A stretch of DNA of 5,192 nucleotides from an uncultured Maribacter sp. (GCA_905479535.1 CAJQMW010000262.1:1-5192); one strand, 5' to 3'. Shown: positions 1 through 5,192, counted from the stretch's first letter. Translations and numbers: made by a program. The notes: generated by a model not told the origin, from the sequence alone.

Positions 1-869
1 GTACTGAAGAAGGTAATTTCGACCCCGAAAAGTTTCAGGAAATTGCCTTGCACGAGGTGGTCAAAATGATTGAAATAAAAATTTCGCAAGGTGCCAAACC
101 TGGGTTTGGTGCCATACTGCCTGCAAAGAAAAACACAAAGGAAATCGCAAAATTCAGGGATGTTGAAAAGGGCACCGAAATTCTTTCGCCACCGCATCAT
201 TCAGCATTTGGAAACGATGAAGAAATGATTTCTTTCATTGAAAAATTGAGAAAGCTTTCCAATGGTAAACCAGTAGGCATTAAACTATGTGTCGGGCAAA
301 AAGATGAATTTGAAAGAATGGTCCAAACTTTCGCTGAAAAGCAAAATTATCCAGACTTTATAGCGATTGATGGTGCCGAGGGAGGTTCGGGCGCTGCCCA
401 TATGGAATCCCTGCATTGGGCCGGACTTCCAATTGTGGAGGCCGTCCATTTTGCACATTCTACTTTAAAAAAATACAAGTTGCGCAATCAAATAAAGGTG
501 ATGGCAGCAGGGAAAATCATATCGGCTTTTGACATCTATCGGATGCTCGCCCTTGGCGCAGATGCCTGCTATAGTGCTAGGGGAATGATGTTCGCCCTGG
601 GCTGTGTACAATCCTTAAAATGCAATCTCGACTCCTGTCCCACGGGCATTACCACGATGGTGCCCTCAAGGGTGGATTCGCTGGTCGTGGAAGACAAGAA
701 GACCAAAGTGGCGAATTACCATAAAAACACGATGAAAGCCTTTAAAGAACTTTTAGGCTCCATGGGACTCGAAAACAGGGGGGGCATTCATAAAAAGCAT
801 ATTACAAGAAGAATAAACGAAACAGAAGCAAAGACCTATGATGAAATTTACTCGATAATCGAGATTTAA
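1..869 (+). CDS. FMN-binding glutamate synthase family protein, C-terminal part (5' end outside window)
   Basis: The reading frame is open from base 3 to a TAA at 867-869 (288 codons) and continues off the left edge; the TTG at 48 is only an internal Leu codon. It matches the FMN/iron-sulfur synthase domain of glutamate synthase large subunits. Visible motifs are KISQGAKPGFGAILPAKK, SPPHH, a VGIKL strand, DGAEGGSGAA (FMN/substrate loop), AAGKI and then LGADACYSARG. The cluster motif C-x5-C-x4-C (codons at 603, 621 and 636, followed by PTGI) corresponds to the 3Fe-4S site of GltB. Family knowledge: stand-alone proteins of this type are about 500 residues, lack the glutaminase domain, and are often of unproven substrate, so true GOGAT activity should not be assumed. 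About half of such a protein is seen here. Expected to be cytoplasmic. It is separated by 68 bases from the YceI gene. Confidence in the family is high, in the reaction low. Confidence 0.93.
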   Translation, partial: TEEGNFDPEKFQEIALHEVVKMIEIKISQGAKPGFGAILPAKKNTKEIAKFRDVEKGTEILSPPHHSAFGNDEEMISFIEKLRKLSNGKPVGIKLCVGQKDEFERMVQTFAEKQNYPDFIAIDGAEGGSGAAHMESLHWAGLPIVEAVHFAHSTLKKYKLRNQIKVMAAGKIISAFDIYRMLALGADACYSARGMMFALGCVQSLKCNLDSCPTGITTMVPSRVDSLVVEDKKTKVANYHKNTMKAFKELLGSMGLENRGGIHKKHITRRINETEAKTYDEIYSIIEI

Positions 870-937
870 ATGCCTTGTGGAATTGACGCGAGGTAGTTTA
901 CACGGGTTTGAAATAATAATTAATAGAGGGCATAATT

Positions 938-1486
938 ATGTACAAGAGTTTAGTTTTTTATTTGTTGATAACACTATTATTTACCGGTATCCACTATTCA
1001 GTTGCACAGGTGTATGGCACGGAAAACGGCTATGCTTCTTTCAAGGCAACCATGCCGCTCAACTCCTATACGGGTGTAACGGACCAGTTAAACGGAAATA
1101 TCGATTTAAGAACAAAAAAGATTGCGTTCAAGGTCCCGGTAAAATCCATAAAAACAGGTAAGGAAAAGCGCAATGAGCATATGTATGAACTGCTAGTTGC
1201 GGAAAAAAACCCAAATGTTATTTTTAAGGGAAAACTTATAGGTGATTTTGATTTGGATAAAAAAGCGGAACAGACCGTCGAGGTCAAGGGCGATTTTACC
1301 CTTGGCGGAACATCGCGGTCGGTCACGATAAATATAAACTTAAGACCTGTTGAAAAAGGCCTTCAGATGACAGCTTCATGGTCGCTATTGATTTCGGACT
1401 ATGATTTGGAACGCCCAAGTTTATTATTCGTGAAGGTCGATGACAGGCACGACTTGAGAGTTGATGCGCTGCTTAAAGAAAAATAG
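938..1486 (+). CDS. YceI family protein, secreted
   Basis: 182 residues, stop TAG. Residues 1-23 form a signal peptide (MYKS, hydrophobic stretch 6-17, ending SVA before Gln24), so the mature protein is exported to the periplasm or beyond. The rest fits the YceI lipocalin-like beta-barrel: a central IAFKVPVKSIKTG strand pair, RNEHMYELL (residues 79-86), the K-NP-VIFKG segment (90-98) and a VKGDFTLGGTSRSVT strand (116-130). Family knowledge: YceI barrels bind long isoprenoid or other amphiphilic ligands and are often linked to stress or respiratory quinones; the ligand here cannot be told. The length is normal for the family. GAGGG at 926-930, seven bases before the ATG, is an unusually Shine-Dalgarno-like site for this phylum and supports the chosen start. 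It is the first gene of the probable five-gene run, with 46 bases to the next gene. Confidence 0.9.
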   Translation: MYKSLVFYLLITLLFTGIHYSVAQVYGTENGYASFKATMPLNSYTGVTDQLNGNIDLRTKKIAFKVPVKSIKTGKEKRNEHMYELLVAEKNPNVIFKGKLIGDFDLDKKAEQTVEVKGDFTLGGTSRSVTININLRPVEKGLQMTASWSLLISDYDLERPSLLFVKVDDRHDLRVDALLKEK

Positions 1487-1532
1487 ATTTTTGATCGATA
1501 CACTTAATAATGACCGGCAATTTTAAGAAAAA

Positions 1533-2087
1533 ATGAGTGATACCAAAGACTTAGAACATACCAATGCTTTCTATACCCAGCTGTTTTCAAAGGCATGGAA
1601 AACCATAGCGGTAATTATAGTGGTCGGTATCATTGATATATGGCTGCCGCCCATTTTCAGAGAGAGGGGTATTGCCCAATTCTCGATAGTGTTGTTCGCC
1701 CTCGTTAAAATTTACTTTCTTGTCCGGTTTTCTTTTGATCAATTGGTAAAGATAATCGGAAATAGCCATTTGCTAAGTCATATACTTGTCCTTTTTGCCC
1801 TACTTGTCAGCCTTATCATGTTTTCGTTTGCAATAGATTTTTGGGCATTGCACATTCTTGATTCCAATAGTTTTAAAACGGATTTAAACCAAGGAAGTCA
1901 TGCGATCGAGATATTTTTTGAATACCTATATTTCAGTACCATTACATTTTCATCGGTAGGATATGGCGATATCGTTCCTATGGATGTTTTTTCAAAAACC
2001 TTGGTAATGCTTGAAGTGGCATTACGATTTTTCGTATTGGTATTTGGCATTGCGAACATTAATAGAATACACGTTAATAATAAATAA
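1533..2087 (+). CDS. Small potassium-channel-like membrane protein (ion channel family)
   Basis: 184 residues. Hydrophobic segments lie near 22-40, 48-66, 84-107 and 152-175. Between the last two is a re-entrant pore helix (about 127-140) and the K+ selectivity filter SVGYGD at 141-146, followed by IVP. This is the Ion_trans_2 pore arrangement (helix, pore loop, helix), preceded by two more probable membrane helices. No RCK/TrkA-N or cyclic-nucleotide domain follows the pore, so no ligand-gating domain is visible. The usual Thr just before VGYGD is Ser141, a mild substitution. Predicted role: passive K+ (or related cation) conductance across the inner membrane. The start ATG follows an A-rich run (AAGAAAAA), as is common in Bacteroidota. 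The next gene starts 17 bases after the stop, suggesting co-transcription. Function in relation to the neighbouring secreted proteins is unknown. Confidence 0.88.
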   Translation: MSDTKDLEHTNAFYTQLFSKAWKTIAVIIVVGIIDIWLPPIFRERGIAQFSIVLFALVKIYFLVRFSFDQLVKIIGNSHLLSHILVLFALLVSLIMFSFAIDFWALHILDSNSFKTDLNQGSHAIEIFFEYLYFSTITFSSVGYGDIVPMDVFSKTLVMLEVALRFFVLVFGIANINRIHVNNK

Positions 2088-2104
2088 CCTTTAAAACTAA
2101 AATT

Positions 2105-2593
2105 ATGAAAACACTAAAACTTACAACATTCTTAACGCTATTGTTATTTGCAACTAGTCAAATCTATAGTCAAAACACAGATTCGGACTCAGAAAAGGAA
2201 GCGGTTCTAAAAGTTATGAAATCGTATAAAGATGCCCTACAAAACCTAACGACCGAAGGTACTTTTGAGTTATTTACAAAAGACTCTGAAGTATTTGAAT
2301 CTGGCGGTGTGGAAGGTTCCTATGCGCACTATATAGAACATCATCTAGGCCCAGAATTGGGACATTTCAAGAAATTTGAATTTTCAGATTATGAGATCGA
2401 TGCGGAAGTAGATTTGCCCTATGCCTTTACTACCGAAACCTATATTTATACAATTGTCCTTAATCCAGATAAAAAAGGCGAAAGTAGAACAATAAAGAAA
2501 AAAGGGGTGGCAACTTCGATCCTAAAGAAGATGGATGGCCAATGGAAAATCATTAAAACTCATTCTTCCTCTAGGGATATCAAAAACAAATAA
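2105..2593 (+). CDS. Secreted NTF2/SnoaL-like protein (nuclear transport factor 2 family)
   Basis: 162 residues. A signal peptide occupies 1-22 (MKTLK, hydrophobic 8-17, then QIYSQ), so the protein is probably periplasmic or outer-envelope. The mature part has the order expected of the NTF2-like/DUF4440 cone fold: a helix EAVLKVMKSYKDALQNL (32-48), a short LFTKDSEVFESGG segment, a helix with HYIEHHLG (75-82), then long beta strands including EVDLPYAFTTETY (101-113), KKKGVATSILKKMDGQWKI (131-149) and a final KTHSSSR. The pattern of a late GQWKI-x-H-S-S strand is typical of this fold. Such proteins may be enzymes or simple ligand binders; no catalytic set is recognised, although the His75/His79/His80 cluster could bind a metal (inference). 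It lies 17 bases after the channel gene and 16 bases before the DUF2911 gene, within the probable operon. Confidence 0.78.
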   Translation: MKTLKLTTFLTLLLFATSQIYSQNTDSDSEKEAVLKVMKSYKDALQNLTTEGTFELFTKDSEVFESGGVEGSYAHYIEHHLGPELGHFKKFEFSDYEIDAEVDLPYAFTTETYIYTIVLNPDKKGESRTIKKKGVATSILKKMDGQWKIIKTHSSSRDIKNK

Positions 2594-2596
2594 ACT

Positions 2597-2626
2597 AAAA
2601 TCCAACACCATGAAAAATCCAACACC
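2597..2626 (+). repeat. 13-bp direct repeat around the DUF2911 start codon
   Basis: AAAATCCAACACC occurs perfectly at 2597-2609 and again at 2614-2626, a period of 17 bases. The first copy ends immediately before the ATG; the second is inside codons 2-6. It may be a small tandem duplication; no known function is recognised. Confidence 0.8.
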
Positions 2627-3191
2627 GTTGCTACTTATTTTAAGTTTCCTAATAATGGTAGCCTGTAAAGAAGATAAAAAAAATACGGAACCTGAACATA
2701 ACCATGTGGAGGCAGAAAAGGTTTCTACTCCCAAGAAAAATTTAAGTCCACATACCAGTAGTATGGCAATGGTAGGCGATGCGCACGTTCATATCGATTA
2801 TTCTTCGCCAGGCGTTCGCAACAGAATTATATTCGGAGGGTTGCTGCCATACAACGAAGTCTGGCAGGCAGGAGCTCATATGGCCACTTGGGTTGAGACG
2901 AACAAAGATTTAACCATTGATGGAAAAGTGTTGAAAGCTGGGAAATATGGTTTTTTTGTAATTCCTAATCAGGAAGAATGGACGGTAATTTTTAATGGCA
3001 ACTGGGACCAACACGGTAAGGATGAATATGATGGGAAAGATGATGTTTTGCGTTTTTCGACAACTCCTATAATTTCAGAGGACATTCAAGAACATTTAGC
3101 ATATACAGTCAGCAAAACAAGCGATACATCGGGAACCATTAAAATGAGTTGGGAGAAAGTTACTATTGAATTTCCATTTGAAGTAAAGTAA
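2610..3191 (+). CDS. DUF2911 domain lipoprotein
   Basis: 193 residues from the ATG at 2610. That start is preferred over in-frame upstream codons (from 2535) because those overlap the previous gene and would bury the signal peptide. Residues 1-18 are a lipoprotein signal (KNPTPLLLILSFLIMVA) with the lipidated Cys at 19. The next residues, KEDKK, resemble the Lys/Asp/Glu-rich lipoprotein export signal described in flavobacteria, so surface exposure is possible. A His/Glu-rich linker (EPEHNHVEAE, 27-36) leads into DUF2911, about 44-190: SPH at 46-48, VHIDYSSPGVRNR (60-72), IFGGLLPYNEVWQAGAH (74-90), LKAGKYGFFVIP (108-119), EEWTVIFN (122-129). These blocks match the family well; the usual W-R-T-G-A-N appears as WQAGAH. 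No biochemical role is established for DUF2911. The PepSY gene begins one base after its stop, so the two are almost certainly co-translated. Confidence 0.9.
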   Translation: MKNPTPLLLILSFLIMVACKEDKKNTEPEHNHVEAEKVSTPKKNLSPHTSSMAMVGDAHVHIDYSSPGVRNRIIFGGLLPYNEVWQAGAHMATWVETNKDLTIDGKVLKAGKYGFFVIPNQEEWTVIFNGNWDQHGKDEYDGKDDVLRFSTTPIISEDIQEHLAYTVSKTSDTSGTIKMSWEKVTIEFPFEVK

Positions 3192-3192
3192 G

Positions 3193-3894
3193 ATGGTAAA
3201 AAGACAAACAGCTTTAAAAATAAGAAAAGCACACCGGTATTTAGGTATCTTTTTAGGCATTCAGTTCTTAATGTGGACCATTAGCGGCATGTATTTCAGT
3301 TGGACGGATATCGATGAGATACACGGCGACCAATTTCAACGGGATCCTGTTGATAAAACTGCGTATACTTATTTGGTTAGTCCAACTAAGATTAAAGTCG
3401 ATGCCATATTCTCTTTGGAACTAAGGGAAATAGCGGGAGAGCCTTATTATTGGGTTAATCAAAATCAGTTGGTCAATGCAAAAACAGGTGCATTAAAAAC
3501 TGAAATATCCGAACAGGATGCCCTTCAGGTAGCGAAGAGAAATATGCTGCCCGAACTGAAAGTGAAAAGCATAGAACGCATAGAGGAGGTGGGGAGCCAC
3601 AGCGAATATCGAGGTAGACCCCTTCCGGCATTTGCCATTTCCTATGAAACACCAGAAAATATAAAAGCATACGTATCCGTCAAAGATGGTTCGTTCCAAA
3701 CATTGCGCCATCGCGATTGGCGTTGGTTCGATTTCCTTTGGATGACCCATACCATGGATTATCAAGGCAGGGATAATTTTAACACCATAGTCCTTAGAGC
3801 CTTCTCATTATTAGGTTTAATAACCGTTTTAAGCGGGTTTTTACTTTGGTACACAAGCTCGCCTACGGTAAGAAAATTGAAGAAAAGAAAATAA
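3193..3894 (+). CDS. PepSY domain-containing inner-membrane protein
   Basis: 233 residues. A basic N-terminus (VKRQTALKIRKAHRYLG) leads into transmembrane helix 1 (about 16-36, ending SGMYFSW). A periplasmic region of roughly 160 residues follows and contains a PepSY-like unit: SEQDALQVAKRN (106-117), VKSIERIEEV (124-133), PAFAISYE (145-152), AYVSVKDGSFQTL (159-171). Next is the conserved HRDWRWFDFLWMTHTMD segment (173-189), then helix 2 (about 199-219), SSP and a basic tail. This is the PepSY-associated membrane layout reduced to two helices; larger relatives have four and are tied to siderophore or metal reduction. His14 in helix 1 and His173/His186 before helix 2 could be redox or metal ligands (inference). 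The start is fixed by the one-base gap after the DUF2911 stop, implying translational coupling. It is the last intact gene of the run; no terminator hairpin is evident after it. Confidence 0.87.
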   Translation: MVKRQTALKIRKAHRYLGIFLGIQFLMWTISGMYFSWTDIDEIHGDQFQRDPVDKTAYTYLVSPTKIKVDAIFSLELREIAGEPYYWVNQNQLVNAKTGALKTEISEQDALQVAKRNMLPELKVKSIERIEEVGSHSEYRGRPLPAFAISYETPENIKAYVSVKDGSFQTLRHRDWRWFDFLWMTHTMDYQGRDNFNTIVLRAFSLLGLITVLSGFLLWYTSSPTVRKLKKRK

Positions 3895-3919
3895 AAATCA
3901 ACCATTAGAACAGTTTATT

Positions 3920-4414
3920 GTGAATTAAAACGAACAAAATCAAAAAGGAATATAAAAAGGAAATTACGGAAAATTTGTAGGTATGCTCGCAGCATCGTTT
4001 GTAGCAATGTAAATCACAATGTATTCGAATACCTATGAATGGGACCACGTTTGGTTTAGCCTTACAAGGTTCTATATGGTCTGCCTAGGTATTGCCGCTA
4101 TGGCCATCATAATGTTCGTGGCGATGCAAGGTACGTATCAAAATAAAGAGAAAAATAAGGGCATAATTCTAGGAAGTACAGTTCTCTTTGTAGGTGCTTT
4201 GGTACTGGTGGGGGAACAAAAATCAACAGTTGGTGATATACTCTGGATGAAAGCGATGATTCCACACCGCCCCATTGCGATTTTAACCAGCGAACGAGCG
4301 GACATAAAAGACCGGGAAGTAAAAGAACTGGCAGAAGAAATTGGTAGGGCCCAAGAAAGGGAAATATCTAAAATGAAGGCAATGATTGCAAGACTTCAGG
4401 AGGAGTGCAGGTAA
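3920..4414 (+). pseudogene. DUF305 family membrane protein gene with interrupted 5' end
   Basis: The open part, 4019-4414 (131 codons from an ATG), gives two helices (about 13-36 and 48-64) with a Lys-rich loop between them, then the DUF305 tail: VGDILWMKAMIPH (71-83), IAILTSERADI (86-96) and KMKAMIARLQE (118-128). Flavobacterial relatives, as I recall them, carry one more helix in front. Here the same frame continues upstream without an indel: after TAA at 3953 it reads KGNYGKFVGMLAASFVAM, then TAA at 4010 where relatives have Tyr, then ITMYSNTYEW. A further TAA at 3926 follows a possible GTG start at 3920. So the first helix is still recognisable but cannot be translated in one piece. The family's MIPHH pair is HR here (Arg84), followed by Pro85. 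Either a pseudogene, or a shortened protein restarting at 4019. The DUF305 identity is secure; the decay is inferred from remembered relatives. Confidence 0.7.
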
Positions 4415-4496
4415 TTGTAAAAACAGACTTGAATTTCTGGATAAACTTTTCTTAGCATCTAAATTCGAAATGATAGTAATACTAAAATGAAGGAAT

Positions 4497-4652
4497 ATGA
4501 TGAGTGTTAATCTAGAAAATAAAGAAATAAGTTTAGAAGTAGCGAATAAGGTTCCTGCTGACAAAGATGGTGCTTTGACCATTATTTCAATTTTGTTTTT
4601 ATTCGTGATGCATATTTTAAAAACACAACTAATCATGGTTTTTTATAGCTAA
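4497..4652 (+). CDS. Hypothetical small ORF (51 residues), possibly a gene fragment
   Basis: Starts ATG ATG and ends with TAA. The polar first half (VNLENKEISLEVANKVPADK, residues 4-23) is followed by a hydrophobic stretch around 27-40 (LTIISILFLFVMHI), so a small membrane protein is conceivable. I do not recognise the family. The frame stays open upstream from about 4413 except for one TGA at 4488, and downstream of the TAA for another 20 codons to 4712. In DNA this AT-rich that is a low stop density, so the ORF may be only the readable middle of a decayed gene rather than a complete one. Its neighbours are the damaged DUF305 gene (82 bases upstream) and another 51-codon ORF in the same frame. 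Confidence 0.3.
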   Translation: MMSVNLENKEISLEVANKVPADKDGALTIISILFLFVMHILKTQLIMVFYS

Positions 4653-4772
4653 GTAGAAATACTAGAAAACACTTTAAAACCAACATCTCTTTTCGATGAT
4701 AGACCAGCGTTGTAGTAAAAACGGCCATAGATAATGCTGGTAAGGAACCTATTTTGAACTTTTTAAAAGAAA

Positions 4773-4928
4773 ATGATGATGAGCGAAAATCGAAGGAAAA
4801 GAAGAAAAAACAAGAGAAGACCGTCAAAGGATGGTATTCGTAAAAAAGATAGGGTTTATGGAATAATTGCCATAGTGCTATTGTTTTTGATAGCAACGAT
4901 ATTAGTTTTAATCAATGCTTTTTGGTAG
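4773..4928 (+). CDS. Hypothetical small basic single-helix membrane protein (51 residues)
   Basis: Three consecutive ATG codons start it and TAG ends it. Residues 7-27 are strikingly basic (RRKRRKNKRR, then IRKKDR), and residues 29-48 form one strong transmembrane helix (YGIIAIVLLFLIATILVLIN), giving a positive-inside, N-in single-pass layout. No family is recognised. Caution: the basic part overlaps a second open frame (4703-4840) in which the same bases encode an ordinary acidic/lysine-rich linker (KENDDERKSKEKKKKQEK). The arginines may therefore be a frame artefact, and the helix may be the C-terminus of a frameshifted larger gene. Treat it as a candidate only. It ends 35 bases before the regulator gene. 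Confidence 0.35.
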   Translation: MMMSENRRKRRKNKRRPSKDGIRKKDRVYGIIAIVLLFLIATILVLINAFW

Positions 4929-4963
4929 TCAACATGAGAACTCAATGGTTAACTTAGAATCAT

Positions 4964-5192
4964 ATGAGCAATACCATCCACATTAAAAACATGGTCTGCC
5001 CCAGATGCATATCGGCAGTATCGAACATTTTACAAGCATTGGATATTTCCTATACTTCTGTCAAATTGGGAGAAGTGGAACTGATTTCGGCACTTGACTT
5101 GAAAAAAAAATTGTCGCTGTCCAAAGAGCTTCAAGATGCCGGTTTCAGTTTGATAAACGACCGAAAAAGCCAACTTATCGAGCAAATGAAAA
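4964..5192 (+). CDS. N-terminal part of an AraC-type regulator with a heavy-metal-associated-like CxxC domain (3' end outside window)
   Basis: Open from ATG 4964 to the window end (76 full codons). The start MSNTIHIKNMVCPRC, with Cys12 and Cys15 in a MVCPRC motif, followed by a helix (AVSNILQAL, 18-26), a strand (SYTSVKLGEVEL, 29-40), and a second helix ending in KELQDAGFSLIND (57-69), is a ferredoxin-like fold of the heavy-metal-associated type. The closing segment DRKSQLIEQMK (69-79 region, cut off) matches my memory of flavobacterial transcription factors in which this domain precedes an AraC helix-turn-helix. The DNA-binding part lies outside the window, so the regulator call rests on that recollection; a bare metal chaperone is usually about 70 residues and would be ending here, yet the frame runs on. 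CxxC suggests sensing of a soft metal such as copper. It could control the envelope genes upstream (inference). Confidence 0.75.
   Translation, partial: MSNTIHIKNMVCPRCISAVSNILQALDISYTSVKLGEVELISALDLKKKLSLSKELQDAGFSLINDRKSQLIEQMK

Larger units (their letters stand above)
4416..4928 (+). pseudogene. Possible decayed gene ending in a transmembrane helix, unidentified
   Basis: This 549-base stretch between the DUF305 gene and the regulator has no full-length ORF, but pieces join into one plausible protein. In the frame of base 4416 it is open to 4712 apart from TGA at 4488 and TAA at 4650, including LEFLDKLFLASKFE (4428-4469) and, after the TAA, VEILENTLKPTSLFDDRPAL. The next frame is open from 4703 to 4840: VVVKTAIDNAGKEPILNFL, a charged linker, then KGWYS and a TAA. 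Returning to the first frame, as if the T at 4841 were an insertion, gives KKDRVYGIIAI and a C-terminal membrane helix to 4928. That needs two nonsense changes and two single-base shifts. The family is not recognised. The alternative is two small genes plus non-coding sequence. Confidence 0.35.

Noticed and set aside
48..50. TTG as a start codon of the glutamate-synthase-like gene
   Set aside because: The frame is open to the left edge and the residues before it (DPEKFQEIAL) are part of the conserved domain; this is an internal Leu.
870..937. Bacteroidota-type promoter (TTTG ... TAnnTTTG) before the YceI gene
   Set aside because: TAGTTTA at 894-900 with TTG at 875-877 only loosely resembles the consensus and the spacing is marginal; not strong enough to call.
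877..1161. 94-codon ORF overlapping the YceI start
   Set aside because: It starts with TTG, shares no family signal, and runs out of frame through the well-supported YceI coding sequence.
2535..2609. Upstream in-frame start for the DUF2911 gene
   Set aside because: It would overlap the NTF2-like gene by 59 bases and place 25 polar residues before a clear lipoprotein signal peptide that starts at 2610.
3473..3765. Reverse-strand ORFs inside the PepSY gene
   Set aside because: Both are shadows of a forward gene with clear domain and membrane-helix structure.
3895..3960. Terminator after the PepSY gene
   Set aside because: No inverted repeat followed by a T run was found here or in the other intergenic gaps.
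3920..4414. Stop-codon reassignment (TAA read as Tyr)
   Set aside because: TAA is the normal terminator of five neighbouring intact genes here and no reassignment of TAA is known in Bacteroidota; mutation is simpler.
4283..4896. Two reverse-strand ORFs (4283-4636 and 4633-4896)
   Set aside because: They are antisense to lysine-rich forward coding, which makes Phe/Ser/Leu-rich reverse translations; no motif or sensible start context.
4950..4957. Possible -7 element TAACTTAG before the regulator
   Set aside because: One mismatch to TAnnTTTG, no -33 element at the right spacing (the nearest TTTG at 4921 is 25 bases away), and it lies too close to the ATG.

Overview
The window looks like chromosomal or island DNA from a member of the Bacteroidota, most probably a marine-type Flavobacteriaceae species. 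Supporting signs are the AT-rich sequence, mostly TAA stops, A-rich start contexts with almost no Shine-Dalgarno signal, Ala-Gln signal-peptide junctions, a lipoprotein with a flavobacterial-type export signal, and a gene set typical of this family. Family names below come from motif recognition by eye; no search was run.

All supportable genes lie on the + strand. The left edge (1-869) is the C-terminal half of an FMN-binding glutamate-synthase-like protein with its iron-sulfur cysteines intact. After a 68-base gap comes a closely spaced run: a secreted YceI-family protein (938-1486), a small K+-channel-like membrane protein (1533-2087), a secreted NTF2/SnoaL-like protein (2105-2593), a DUF2911 lipoprotein (2610-3191) and a two-helix PepSY membrane protein (3193-3894). 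Gaps are 46, 17, 16 and 1 bases, so these five are probably one transcription unit whose products act in or outside the cell envelope.

The right third is different. At 3920-4414 lies a DUF305-family membrane protein gene whose first transmembrane segment is interrupted by in-frame TAA codons and whose family-defining His-His pair has become His-Arg; it is either a pseudogene or a shortened, restarted protein. The next 549 bases (4415-4963) hold no convincing full gene. They contain two 51-codon ORFs and open stretches in two frames that read most simply as the remains of one gene with premature stops and two frameshifts, ending in a transmembrane helix. At 4964 the start of an intact regulator appears: a metal-binding-like CPRC domain of the type fused to an AraC helix-turn-helix in flavobacteria, cut off by the window end.

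YceI, PepSY, DUF305 and CxxC-AraC genes commonly turn up in flavobacterial metal-resistance and stress islands. The likely reading is an accessory envelope/metal-stress region in which the part between the PepSY gene and the regulator is decaying. No RNA gene, CRISPR array, insertion sequence, attachment site or strong terminator hairpin was seen.
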